Origin: an uncultured Clostridia bacterium | GTDB lineage: Bacteria; Bacillota; Clostridia; TANB77; CAG-508 | NCBI GenBank assembly: GCA_934182465.1 | Contig: CAKPRG010000001.1 | Coordinates: 124,001 to 188,000, forward strand | Reading direction: 5' to 3' | Length of the DNA stretch: 64,000 bases | In this document: positions 8,255-16,255 of the stretch, one piece after another | Position numbering within the stretch: the stretch's first letter is position 1 | Layout: each line of letters starts with the position of its first letter | Translations under genes and position numbers: made by a program | The notes under the pieces: model-generated | Told to the model about the DNA's origin: nothing | The model's database searches: none | Seen by the model: only the letters and a program-made list of their open reading frames with translations

Positions 8255-9611
8255 CTATTTTTTTAGTTTTAAAGAAGTGACAACTTCAACATGACCGTGT
8301 GAATCCAAACATGTCTACTGGTGTTGCTTCAATAATATCATATTTTTCTTCTAATTCTTTTAAATCTCTAGCTAAAGTTGCTGGATTGCAACTTATATAA
8401 ACTATTCTTTCTGGCTCTACTTCTAAAATTGTTTTTATTGCTACTTCATCACAACCTTTTCTAGGTGGATCTATAAAAATAACATCTGCTTTTAGATTTC
8501 TTGTTTTTATTAATTCTGGTAGAATTTTTTCTACATCACCTGCAAAAAATTCTGCATTTTGCACATTATTTATTTTAGCATTTTCTTTAGCATCTTCTAT
8601 AGCTTGCTCAATTGTTTCTATTCCATAAAGTTTTTTTACATTTTTAGATGCGAAAATGCCAATTGTTCCAATTCCACAATATAAATCAAATATTGTTTCT
8701 TTTCCAGTTAAATTAGCATATTCTATAGCTTTAGAATACAATTTATAAGTTTGTAATGGATTTACTTGATAAAACGACATTGGTGAAATTTTAAATTTAA
8801 ATTCTCCTAAATAATCATATATATATCCTTCTCCATATATAATTTCTGTTTCTTCTCCTAAAATAACATTAGTATTCTTTTTATTAATATTTTTTGCTAT
8901 TGTTTTTATTTGAGGATATTTTTCAGTTATATTTTTTATTAATATTTCTTGATTTGGTATTTCATTTTTATTAACTACCAAAGTCACCATTATTTCGTCT
9001 GTTTTTAAACCGATTCTAATTATTATATGTCTTAATATACCTGAAAAATCTTTTTCGTTATATGGTGCAATATTAAGTGTTTTAGCATTTTCAAATATTT
9101 CATTTGCTATTTTTTGTGAAATTTCATTTTGAATCTTACACTCTTTTGTAGGAATTATAGTATGAGTTCTTTCTGAAAAAACTCCCATTACCCAATCTCC
9201 ATTTTGTGAAATTCCTACTGGATATTGTAATTTATTTCTATAATAGTATGGATTTTCCATACCTATTGTATCTTTCACATTTATTTCTTTTTTTAACATT
9301 TTATACAAAGTTGTTTCAACAGCTTGCTTTTTCATTTTTAAAGTTTCTTCATATTTTATGTGTCTTAAACTGCAACCACCACATTTTGAATATGTCTCAC
9401 AATCGCATTCCTGTCTATTTTTAGAACATTTTATAAGTTCTATTAATTTTCCGTATGCACATTTAGAAGTAACTTTTAAAATTTTAATTTTTGCTTTTTC
9501 GCCTTTTAATACATTAGGAACAAAAACTGCTATTCCATCTATTTTTGCAATACCTTCACCTTTAAATCCTGTATCTATAATTTCTACTTCATATTCCTCA
9601 TTCTTTTTCAT
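8255..9611 (-). CDS. rlmCD: 23S rRNA (uracil-5-)-methyltransferase RlmCD/RumA type, with a +1 frameshift at CGG near the C-terminus
   Basis: A TrmA-family enzyme that methylates C5 of uridines in 23S rRNA using SAM. A TRAM domain (about 4-62) is followed by an Fe-S cysteine cluster (CSKNRQECDC and CGGC), the Rossmann fold with DLYCGIGTIG, the DPPRKGC motif, and the catalytic-Cys motif YISCNPATLARDL. Read straight, the protein ends at 8286 as VDMFGFTRSC and lacks the conserved TGHVE segment, whose Glu is the catalytic base in E. coli RumA. At 8295-8297 the zero-frame codon is CGG (ACA CGG TCA). Skipping one base gives GGT and the product continues T-G-HVEVVTSLKLKK to a stop at 8255. ATG 9611 is chosen because AAGGTGG precedes it. 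The full-length enzyme therefore seems to need the shift. Confidence 0.88.
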
Positions 9612-9681
9612 AAATTCCACCTTTTTATTATTTCCAATATTTTATACTATTTATGTTGATTTTTCAAGGAATTTACATAAT

Positions 9682-10668
9682 TTAATCTTCTTTTTCTTCA
9701 ATATTATCTAAATGATTTTGAATTTCTTTTACTAAAGAAGTAGTTTCTTTTTTATTGTATTCGTATACCCATACATCATTATATTTTGTTGATTCACCTG
9801 GCAATTGCTCCATTAAAATACTATCAGTATTAAATTCTATTGCATAAGGCAAATATTGTTTTATTAAGCCTTCTTCTACATTTGTGTTTACATTTTCAAA
9901 TACAGCTGAAATGATTTTTTTAGCTTTTGTTATATTTTTTAACTGTAAAGTTTGTTTCATTGTTTCTTTAATAAATTCTCTTTGTGTTTTCATTCTACCA
10001 TAATCATTATCTCCATACTCCTGTGAATATGTAGATCCATTGTTGTTGTGTCTAAATCTTAGTAACTGCTCTGCTTTTTCTCCATCTATTTTTTGCATAC
10101 CTTTGTTTAAATGAATATGCAAATTTTGTGTTGGATCATCATAATCCATTTTAATTGGAACATCAAAATTCACTCCACCAATTATATCTACAATTTTTAT
10201 TAAAGCTTTTGTATTTACTACAGCATAATAATCCAATTCTATACCTGTTATTTGTTCAACTTTTTCCATACAAGTATCTATTCCAGATTTTGAATATACT
10301 GTATTTAATTTATCATTAGCTTTAACAGAATTTTTGTTTTTTCCAATATACGTATCTCTTGGTATTGAAAGAATTGATGCTCTTTGCGTTTTTGAATTAT
10401 ATGAACATACCATTATTGTATCTGTTAGTTTTGAATTTAAGTCTTCACTAATTCCAAGTAACAATACATTAATTGTTTTTAAATTGCTTAGTTCAGAAGT
10501 ATTTTCTCCCAAAACAGTTGCAACTACACCTTTTAATCCTCCACCATTTTCAAATATTTTTACACCTGTAAAAACTCCTGAAGTAATTATAATTGCTAAT
10601 ATAAATATAGTAATAAAAACTTTAAAATTAGGCGATTTTTTATTCTTTTTTCTATTCTTTTTACTCAC
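9682..10668 (-). CDS. LytR-CpsA-Psr (LCP) family cell-wall polymer ligase
   Basis: LCP proteins transfer teichoic acids or other glycopolymers from a lipid carrier to peptidoglycan on the outer face of the membrane. The 328-aa product has a very basic N-terminus, one transmembrane helix (about 16-37), and an LCP domain with VLLLGISED, the SILSIPRDTYI motif (Arg/Asp for pyrophosphate and Mg), and GDNDYGRMKTQREF near residues 207-220. It is a single gene, with no teichoic or capsule genes next to it, so the polymer is unknown. Confidence 0.9.
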   Translation of the reverse strand: MSKKNRKKNKKSPNFKVFITIFILAIIITSGVFTGVKIFENGGGLKGVVATVLGENTSELSNLKTINVLLLGISEDLNSKLTDTIMVCSYNSKTQRASILSIPRDTYIGKNKNSVKANDKLNTVYSKSGIDTCMEKVEQITGIELDYYAVVNTKALIKIVDIIGGVNFDVPIKMDYDDPTQNLHIHLNKGMQKIDGEKAEQLLRFRHNNNGSTYSQEYGDNDYGRMKTQREFIKETMKQTLQLKNITKAKKIISAVFENVNTNVEEGLIKQYLPYAIEFNTDSILMEQLPGESTKYNDVWVYEYNKKETTSLVKEIQNHLDNIEEKED

Positions 10669-10748
10669 TATCTAATCTTCCTTAATATCTAATTTTTATA
10701 TATTTTTCCTAAATTTAACAATTTTATTCTTGAATTTTAAGAAATTAT

Positions 10749-10905
10749 AACAAAAGTGGACATTATTATAATTGCAAAAATTAAAATATTATGCACATGT
10801 CCACGTCTTTTTTGGTCGTGCCAAGTTTTTGAAAAAAACTTGTGTGCAAAGTTGGCATAAGCCTTTATATAATAAATAATGTGAAGCATTTTCTTATTAT
10901 ATAAA
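10749..10905. repeat. Dispersed intergenic repeat, copy A (long form)
   Basis: Resembles the sequence at 43609-43764 along its whole length, with shorter relatives at 33557 and 42501. It begins with an 8-bp inverted pair GTGGACAT (10756-10763) / ATGTCCAC (10797-10804) enclosing the core CATTATTATAATTGCAAAAA. A CCAAG-to-TTGGC segment and a hairpin (10866-10875 with 10894-10903) follow. It occupies most of the 302-bp gap between the cvpA-like gene and the LCP gene, both on the minus strand. No coding capacity is apparent. An RNA or a non-autonomous mobile element are the two obvious options. Confidence 0.65.
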
Positions 10906-10951
10906 AATGCATCTTAATTTAAGTAGCTATATTACCACAAAATTAAGATGC
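10903..10951 (-). terminator. Rho-independent terminator of the cvpA-like operon
   Basis: A 12-bp perfect stem (10909-10920 with 10940-10951, GCATCTTAATTT arms), a 19-nt loop and ATTTTTATA on the minus strand. It lies directly beside repeat copy A. Confidence 0.8.
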
Positions 10952-10970
10952 ACAAATTAAAATTAATAAT

Positions 10971-11663
10971 CTATTTAAAAAATAATTTTAATAAAATATT
11001 GTTGTTATACATTGCACTTCCAAAAGTTGAATCTTGTATTGCACTAATAATTCCAATTTGACTTATCAAAGGTGAAATTACTGAAAGTACAGCTAATATA
11101 GCATACGCAATTATAAAACCTTTTATTACCCCAAAAATTAATCCACCTGATTTGTTAAACATTTTTATGATTGGTAAATTTCCTATCAGTTCTGCAACAA
11201 ATCTAACAATTACTAACAATGTTCTTGAAATTATAAATAAAGCCAACATTGTTCCAGTATAAATCATCATTCTAGCTAATTGGCCTGAAACATATCCTAC
11301 AACATTTGCTTCTGCTTTGTGTAAAGCTTCAGTAACAAATGAATTAATCAAATTAACTACTGATGTTGAAATATTGCTTTGTTCAGCATCAATTAAATTT
11401 CCATCTGCTAATGTTGTTCCAGATAAATTTGATGCGATTGCTGCCGTTAATCTTTCATCCAGAGATGTGTTTTTCATTATAGTATTTGCAACAGGTTTGT
11501 ACAAAACAAACATAATTAATAATGAAACTATAAATGCTAAGACTTGAAAAATCACATTGACCAAGCCCCTTCTATAACCCCAAAAAGCATTTGAAATAAC
11601 AATTGAGATAAGAACTAAATCTACAAGAATTCCTCCAAAAGCTACCCAATTAATTGCACTCAT
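10971..11663 (-). CDS. CvpA-family membrane protein
   Basis: A 230-aa integral membrane protein with about four to five hydrophobic helices (residues ~9-28, 36-60, 125-150, 175-200). The GYRRGLVNVIFQV motif after the first helix is typical of CvpA (colicin V production) proteins, whose role is broadly envelope-related and poorly defined. It follows the DUF5711-like gene by 27 bp in the same direction, and the two form a likely operon ending at the hairpin at 10909-10951. Confidence 0.8.
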   Translation of the reverse strand: MSAINWVAFGGILVDLVLISIVISNAFWGYRRGLVNVIFQVLAFIVSLLIMFVLYKPVANTIMKNTSLDERLTAAIASNLSGTTLADGNLIDAEQSNISTSVVNLINSFVTEALHKAEANVVGYVSGQLARMMIYTGTMLALFIISRTLLVIVRFVAELIGNLPIIKMFNKSGGLIFGVIKGFIIAYAILAVLSVISPLISQIGIISAIQDSTFGSAMYNNNILLKLFFK

Positions 11664-11690
11664 ATATACTCCTTTCTAATTTTAGATATT

Positions 11691-12956
11691 TTAAAAGTTA
11701 ATAATTTCTATTTTATCTTTATAAACTATTCCTGCTATTTTACTACCTAAAACTAAACTTTTTATTTCTTTTTCTGATGTATATTTCTTTATTAGCCAAC
11801 CATTTGCTCTTACTAATTGAATTTCATTTCCAAAATTTATACCTATATTATTTCCATAGCAAATAATTGATTTTGGCATACTATTATTTAAAATATATAA
11901 GCTTTCTGCTTTACTTATTGTTGATTTTATTCTTAATTGATAATCATACGAAAAAGATCCTGAAGATTGTTTTTCAACTAGTCCTATATTATCTTTTAAA
12001 GTTATATCACAAAATATTGTATCATTTCCAAATTCTAATACTTTTTCTTCGCTAGTTTCAGATACTTTTTGAATGTATGAATTGAACATACAAACAGCAT
12101 ATTCTTTGTTTGAATAATCAATATTAGTAACTATTTCATCAGCATCTGATTCGTATTTATGTACTATAGCTTCTGTTGGACTTGTAGTAGCTAATTGCAT
12201 TGATAAAATTTTTATATTAGATTTTACAATAGTTCCAGAATAGTCTACATCTCCAATTGCTAAGTATTTATTATCAGCAGAAATATCTGAGCAAATTGCA
12301 TATGTAGAAGATAAATAATATTTAAAAATTTCTCTTCCATCTGTATTAAATGTGATTATTACAGATTTGTATGTAGTATTTTTTACAATAATACTTACAT
12401 ATCCATTTTTATTTACACTTACTCTTGAAATTTCTCCTTCTACAGTTGTCTGCCATACTACATTAGTTCCACAAACTAGAAATAATTTTGAGCCATTTTT
12501 TTCACCAATTATTAAATACTTACCATCTGCATCCATTACTGGTGATGCTATATTTACTTCCAAACTAGCTTCTTGTTTACCATTTCCTGTATACATTTTT
12601 AGCTGACTTTTAGATAATACTGTTATATATTTATCAAAAGCATATACATTTGGATTGTTTTCGGAATCTATGTCTATATATTTTAAATCATCACTCGACA
12701 CTTCTTTTTTTATTATTTTTGTATCTACATAATTTCTAAAATCTTCATCTGTTACATATCTAGCAAGCACAATTGATACTAAAATTATGACTAACAATAC
12801 TGTACAAGCTTTTCCAAATGATGGCATCTTTTTTCTAGCTAATTTTTGAGAATTTTTATCTTCATCTTCTTCATCTTTGTTATTGTTTAAAAGCTTGATT
12901 TCAAATTTATCATTTTCTGCTTGCACTCTTGAATTTTTATTTTTTCTTTTTTTCAT
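11691..12956 (-). CDS. DUF5711-like membrane-anchored beta-propeller protein
   Basis: A 421-aa product. The charged cytosolic N-terminus (1-~48) contains many Lys/Asp/Glu. One transmembrane helix (about 51-66, ACTVLLVIILVSIVLA) is followed by a ~340-residue outer domain made of repeating short beta strands with WD/PQQ-like spacing (e.g. YLIIGEKNGSKLF, YLAIGDVDYSG). This is the layout of the DUF5711 family, which in Clostridia is often next to cvpA-like genes, as here. No enzymatic motif is seen. A surface scaffold or sensor role is an inference only. Confidence 0.6.
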   Translation of the reverse strand: MKKRKNKNSRVQAENDKFEIKLLNNNKDEEDEDKNSQKLARKKMPSFGKACTVLLVIILVSIVLARYVTDEDFRNYVDTKIIKKEVSSDDLKYIDIDSENNPNVYAFDKYITVLSKSQLKMYTGNGKQEASLEVNIASPVMDADGKYLIIGEKNGSKLFLVCGTNVVWQTTVEGEISRVSVNKNGYVSIIVKNTTYKSVIITFNTDGREIFKYYLSSTYAICSDISADNKYLAIGDVDYSGTIVKSNIKILSMQLATTSPTEAIVHKYESDADEIVTNIDYSNKEYAVCMFNSYIQKVSETSEEKVLEFGNDTIFCDITLKDNIGLVEKQSSGSFSYDYQLRIKSTISKAESLYILNNSMPKSIICYGNNIGINFGNEIQLVRANGWLIKKYTSEKEIKSLVLGSKIAGIVYKDKIEIINF

Positions 12957-13072
12957 TTATCTAAATCACCTATTTGATTTATTTTTTCCTTTTTACTATA
13001 TCAATAATTCAATTTTTTTGCAACATCGAATTTTGTTGTAGAATTTTATTTTATAATTTTATTTGATTCCAC

Positions 13073-14047
13073 TTAATTTTGAAATTTTATTTGCTCATTT
13101 AATATTATTGGATATCTTATTAAATTTTCACTTTCAAGTTCTTCTTTGTTCATATCTATTGCTGTAATTTGGTGATTATTATATGTTGTATAGTAATAAA
13201 TTCCTTTACTAACATTGCAACAAGATGTGTATATTGTAATTTCATATTTTCCATCATCTAATTCACAGCATCCTCTTTGTTGATCAACAGAATTTAATAT
13301 ATGAAAAAATTGACTTACACTTTCTTCTTCAGTATCAGATGATTTTGAATTCATTTTTACAAATGCTACTCTTACAAATCTAGATTGTGAAGATAAATCT
13401 CCTGGTAGTCCTATTGCACCCATTCCTCTGCTATATTTTTCTAGGTTTAATTCTTCTGAGAATCTATTTTCAGGAGATTTACTTGAAAGTTGCATATATT
13501 TATTTAATTCAAACATTTGTTGATTAAATGGTGGATTATTTGTTAATACTCCTACTGGATTTGGATATACTTTTATTCCTTCTTTTACAGATTCTACTGT
13601 TATAGATTCATTACTATCTGAAATTATCCAATGCAATTGCGCTAATGGTAATTTTTCATTAAATTGTACATTAGTTAAATTAATTTTTTCTATTAATTTT
13701 TTAGCTTCTGCCACACTTGCGCATTGACTTAATATCCATGGAATAAATTCAAATTGTGCTATATTATCTTTTCCTTCTACTTTTTCACGATAATATGCAT
13801 TTCCAACAAAATTTAAGCCTGCCATTCCCAATCCTTTTTCATTTATTGCATCATAATATAGTGGATAGTTTTCTGTAACATACGCCATTCCTATTATTGC
13901 ATAATGTGTTTCAATTTTTTCTTTTTCTCTAAAATTAAACACATAATTTCTTGGTGTTATTGTCACTTCGTCGCCATACGAAAATTCATAATCTAATGTT
14001 CTTCCAAAATAAAAATCTTTTGTTTTATATGTTGCTGCTGTACACAT
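13073..14047 (-). CDS. Choloylglycine hydrolase / penicillin V acylase family amidase (probable bile salt hydrolase)
   Basis: An Ntn-hydrolase that cleaves amide bonds of conjugated bile salts or related N-acyl amides. The start is placed at ATG 14047 because the nucleophile must be Cys2 (MCTAATY) after Met removal. GGAAAAG sits upstream at the right distance, while the earlier in-frame ATG would bury the Cys. Conserved residues visible are Cys2, Arg16, Asp19, the MAGLNFVGNAYY loop with Asn, Asn in VLTNNPPF, and Arg in LPGDLSSQSRFVR. The loop resembles bile salt hydrolases more than penicillin V acylases, though sequence alone cannot fix the substrate. No signal peptide is seen, so the enzyme is intracellular. 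It suggests a host-associated, bile-exposed lifestyle. Confidence 0.85.
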   Translation of the reverse strand: MCTAATYKTKDFYFGRTLDYEFSYGDEVTITPRNYVFNFREKEKIETHYAIIGMAYVTENYPLYYDAINEKGLGMAGLNFVGNAYYREKVEGKDNIAQFEFIPWILSQCASVAEAKKLIEKINLTNVQFNEKLPLAQLHWIISDSNESITVESVKEGIKVYPNPVGVLTNNPPFNQQMFELNKYMQLSSKSPENRFSEELNLEKYSRGMGAIGLPGDLSSQSRFVRVAFVKMNSKSSDTEEESVSQFFHILNSVDQQRGCCELDDGKYEITIYTSCCNVSKGIYYYTTYNNHQITAIDMNKEELESENLIRYPIILNEQIKFQN

Positions 14048-14059
14048 TTTCTTTTCCAA

Positions 14060-14177
14060 AAATCAATTAGATAATTAAAAATTTGCTTAATAGATTAGAA
14101 TTAAATTACTAGGCAATTATTAGGATGTTGGTTAATTGGGTCTTATCGTTTAATCTATTTTAAATTAAATAATTGAT
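14060..14177 (-). promoter_or_regulatory. Structured 5' leader of the choloylglycine hydrolase gene
   Basis: Two nested inverted repeats lie immediately upstream of the gene: an outer pair ATCAATTA (14062-14069) / TAATTGAT (14170-14177) and an inner 9-bp pair AATAGATTA (14089-14097) / TAATCTATT (14151-14159). The outer pair ends next to the ribosome binding site. No riboswitch class is recognised. Confidence 0.35.
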
Positions 14178-14249
14178 TAATCCTTTCTCTTAAATCTTTT
14201 GTTTTTGTTTATTTTTACTTTTGTTTTATAATTTTTTTAATGCTTAATT

Positions 14250-14291
14250 AAAGGCAAATTACAGTTTATCGTATTTTGTACTCTTGCCTTT
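14250..14291 (-). terminator. Weak terminator-like hairpin after mazG
   Basis: An 8-bp stem AAAGGCAA (14250-14257) / TTGCCTTT (14284-14291) with a long 26-nt loop. The 3' tract on the minus strand is only AATTAA, so termination may be weak. Confidence 0.35.
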
Positions 14292-14573
14292 TCATTTTTC
14301 TATTGGATATTTTTTTGCTGATATTTGCATTTTTTCTAATATTATTTCTTTTGGATCAACTCCAATTTGATGACATAGCAATATGCAATAATCCATTACA
14401 TCTGCTATTTCATATTTTAGTTCGTCTTTATTATAATTATTATTCCATTGAAAACATTCTAGCAATTCTCCTGCTTCTATTGATATTGATTTTGCTAGAT
14501 TTTCTGGTGTATTATATTGCAACCAATCTCTGTCTTCTGCAAATTTTACTATTTTTTCTTCTAATTCTTTCAT
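14292..14573 (-). CDS. MazG-like nucleotide pyrophosphohydrolase
   Basis: A 93-aa all-alpha NTP pyrophosphatase of the MazG/iMazG class, which hydrolyses non-canonical or excess (d)NTPs to monophosphates. The metal-binding acidic pattern is present: SIEAGELLECF (ExxE) and, one helix later, YEIADVMDYCI (ExxD). A Trp-rich strand, DRDWLQYNTPE, precedes it, as in this family. The length is right for the single-domain type. It lies at the chromosomal side of the integrated element and has no close operon partner. Confidence 0.85.
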   Translation of the reverse strand: MKELEEKIVKFAEDRDWLQYNTPENLAKSISIEAGELLECFQWNNNYNKDELKYEIADVMDYCILLCHQIGVDPKEIILEKMQISAKKYPIEK

Positions 14574-14902
14574 GGTTATTACCTCTTTTAAAAATTTTCC
14601 ATATTTTTTATTAATATATTATAAAATGTTTATTATTTATATAATTTACAATACATACTTAGATATTAATAAATTTATCATTCTAACTAATACATAATGT
14701 ATATATTGGATTTAAATTTTAAATTAAACTACTTATTAATTCCATTTCTGATAAAGTATTGTACTTAATAAAATTTATTTTTACATTTCTCATAATATTT
14801 AGATTTTTAACATTATATCACTATTTTCGAAAAAACTAAATATTATATAAGTTCAATTTTAAAATAAATATTTGGAAGTTTGTTCTAATACATTGAAATT
14901 TT

Positions 14903-14926
14903 GTGAACTTCGGGTTATGAGAATTT
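14903..14926. repeat. attL-type boundary repeat
   Basis: A 24-bp sequence ending in GGGTTATGAGAATTT (14912-14926, 15 bp perfect). It matches 31735-31758 at 22 of 24 positions. Together the two copies bracket the integrase, excisionase and cargo. Confidence 0.75.
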
Positions 14927-15040
14927 GATTGTAATTTTTGAGGAATTTTGTTAACTTGAGTTTTTATTAGTTTAAATAGGGTTATAGTAAATTGGTGAGA
15001 TTATGAAATAGGTTAAATTTGGTCATTTTTTTCAACGATT

Positions 15041-15058
15041 GTCCCCAATTTGTCCCCA
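15041..15058. repeat. Tandem GTCCCC sites, left end of element
   Basis: GTCCCCAATTTGTCCCCA: two GTCCCC units 10 bp apart, ~115 bp inside the left boundary. The same arrangement (17 of 18 positions) recurs at 31621-31638, ~105 bp inside the right boundary. Probable arm-type binding sites for the integrase. Confidence 0.55.
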
Positions 15059-15089
15059 ATAATTTTTAATAAAAATGGAGGTTTTAACA

Positions 15090-15392
15090 ATGAAATTTTG
15101 TGATATTTTAAATAATAATGAAGGTGAAAATATTTTAAAGGAATGGTTAGATTTTAGAGAGGAAGAATTATCTAATATGGATGAAAATGATAAAAAGCAT
15201 TTAATTAATTTTGACGAATATTCTGAAAAGATTTTAAATAATGTTACTGGAGAAAGTTATAATTATGTTTCTAAGAAATTAGAATTAATGTACGATGATT
15301 TTATTGATTATTGTTCATATTGGAATAACAAATATTATATGAGTGGTTTTAGTGATGCTATTAAGTTGATTTTAAGTGGATTGAAACTATAA
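15090..15392 (+). CDS. Small acidic helical protein, possibly DUF6809-like
   Basis: A 100-aa protein. The ATG at 15090 has GGAGG 8 nt upstream, while the earlier ATG at 15075 overlaps that site. It is rich in Asp, Glu, Asn and Tyr and almost wholly helical. The ending YYMSGFSDAIKLILSGL resembles the C-terminal signature of DUF6809-type small proteins frequent on mobile elements of Clostridia. No function is known and none can be read from the sequence. It is the only + strand gene at the left end of the element, outside the main cargo operons. Confidence 0.55.
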   Translation: MKFCDILNNNEGENILKEWLDFREEELSNMDENDKKHLINFDEYSEKILNNVTGESYNYVSKKLELMYDDFIDYCSYWNNKYYMSGFSDAIKLILSGLKL

Positions 15393-15402
15393 TTGTAAAA
15401 AA

Positions 15403-15445
15403 TAAATGACTTCGAATACTTTCATAATATTCGAGGTCATTTTAA
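15403..15445. terminator. Bidirectional terminator between converging genes
   Basis: A 14-bp stem with one G-U pair (AATGACTTCGAATA 15405-15418 with TATTCGAGGTCATT 15428-15441). The minus side is followed by TTTATTTTTT, ending the ubiquitin-like operon. The + side has a shorter TTTTA. Confidence 0.8.
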
Positions 15446-15485
15446 TACACACAAAATATATAATTAATATCCAAAAACAGTTTTT

Positions 15486-15860
15486 CTAAATAATCCGTTT
15501 TAGTTTTATTATTCCTAAATACACTGTTAAATCAATTATAAAATAAATTAATATTATAAATTCCAGTTTAAAATCAGTAAACAATGAACATAAATGTTCC
15601 ATTAAAATATTATTAAGAATAAAGCTTATTAAGTAACATATACTTCCTATTATATATGGCATTTCTCCTTTTTTATAAATACTTGATGCCAAAAAAAATG
15701 ATGAGTAATATAATATTGTTCCTCCTATAACTAGATTAAATATTTCTGCTATAGAATTTGCATTCAAATACCATAAATCATTTTGAAAGTATTTTTCAAA
15801 TGGATTTGGTAAATAAAATTCTCTTATTATAGTACTTATTAAAAAAAATATTTTATACAT
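15486..15860 (-). CDS. Small four-helix membrane protein at the end of the ubiquitin-like operon
   Basis: The 124-aa product is almost entirely hydrophobic, with four predicted membrane helices (about residues 2-14, 38-60, 66-90, 97-120). ATG 15860 is preferred because AGGGGG lies 6 nt before it, whereas the ATG two codons earlier touches the site. It follows the DUF6527 gene by 50 bp in the same direction and precedes the shared terminator. I do not recognise a family. As the last gene of a suspected defence operon, a membrane effector is possible but unproven. Its third-last codon is CGG (AAA CGG ATT). If CGG causes a shift here as well, the C-terminus would become LKG plus nine more residues. 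Confidence 0.65.
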   Translation of the reverse strand: MYKIFFLISTIIREFYLPNPFEKYFQNDLWYLNANSIAEIFNLVIGGTILYYSSFFLASSIYKKGEMPYIIGSICYLISFILNNILMEHLCSLFTDFKLEFIILIYFIIDLTVYLGIIKLKRII

Positions 15861-15910
15861 TAGCATCCCCCTTTTATATAATTCGGTACTATTTGTAAGA
15901 TTACCTAGCT

Positions 15911-16255
15911 TTACACCAATTTTTTAAAAAAATTTTTAATTTTATTCCATAAACCTAGTTTTATATAATTATCCCTATAGTCATCTAACCATTCTACTTT
16001 ATTTTCAGTAATATAATAATGGGAATTACACGGAATACTAAAATTACCAATAGAAGGTCTTAATGTTACTGCTTGTCCATCATATTTCATAATCCATCCG
16101 TTAATTTTATCGATAGGTGTTACTGTTTTTTCTCCACATCCGCAAGCACACTTATGTACAATTACATTACAGTCTATACATACATATAATATACCATCCT
16201 CTAGTTCTTTAGGAATTCTATACACAAATTTCGTTTTATATTTTTTAATTTTCAT
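15911..16255 (-). CDS. DUF6527-like metal-binding protein of ubiquitin-like operons
   Basis: A 114-aa protein with two conserved blocks typical of DUF6527: HKCACGCGEKTVTP (Cys36, Cys38, Cys40) and LRPSIGNFSIPCNSHYYI (Cys76, His79), plus an upstream CIDC pair (Cys26, Cys29). The Cys/His set suggests one or two zinc sites. In other genomes this family accompanies ThiF-type E1 proteins and multiubiquitin-domain proteins, as it does here. Its biochemical role is not established, and a ligase, processing or regulatory function are all possible. The ATG lies inside the end of the E1 gene (11-bp overlap), with GGGAG upstream, so translation is coupled. Confidence 0.75.
   Translation of the reverse strand: MKIKKYKTKFVYRIPKELEDGILYVCIDCNVIVHKCACGCGEKTVTPIDKINGWIMKYDGQAVTLRPSIGNFSIPCNSHYYITENKVEWLDDYRDNYIKLGLWNKIKNFFKKLV

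Larger units (their letters stand above)
14574..15089. other. Gene-free stretch containing the left end of the integrated element
   Basis: Very AT-rich. It holds the left boundary repeat (14903-14926), the tandem GTCCCC arm-type sites (15041-15058), and the GGAGG ribosome binding site of the gene at 15090. On the minus strand, 14859-14921 reads as 20 codons and a stop that stay in frame with sequence beyond the right boundary at 31754. I see no RNA gene. Confidence 0.5.

Noticed and set aside
9206..9711. Open frames on the + strand opposite rlmCD and the LCP gene
   Set aside because: They are antisense shadows without ribosome binding sites or recognisable products.
15486..15500. A fifth CGG frameshift in the element's membrane protein
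   Set aside because: Both endings (LKRII or LKG plus nine residues) are possible and no family is available to decide; the preceding codon is AAA, unlike the four supported sites.
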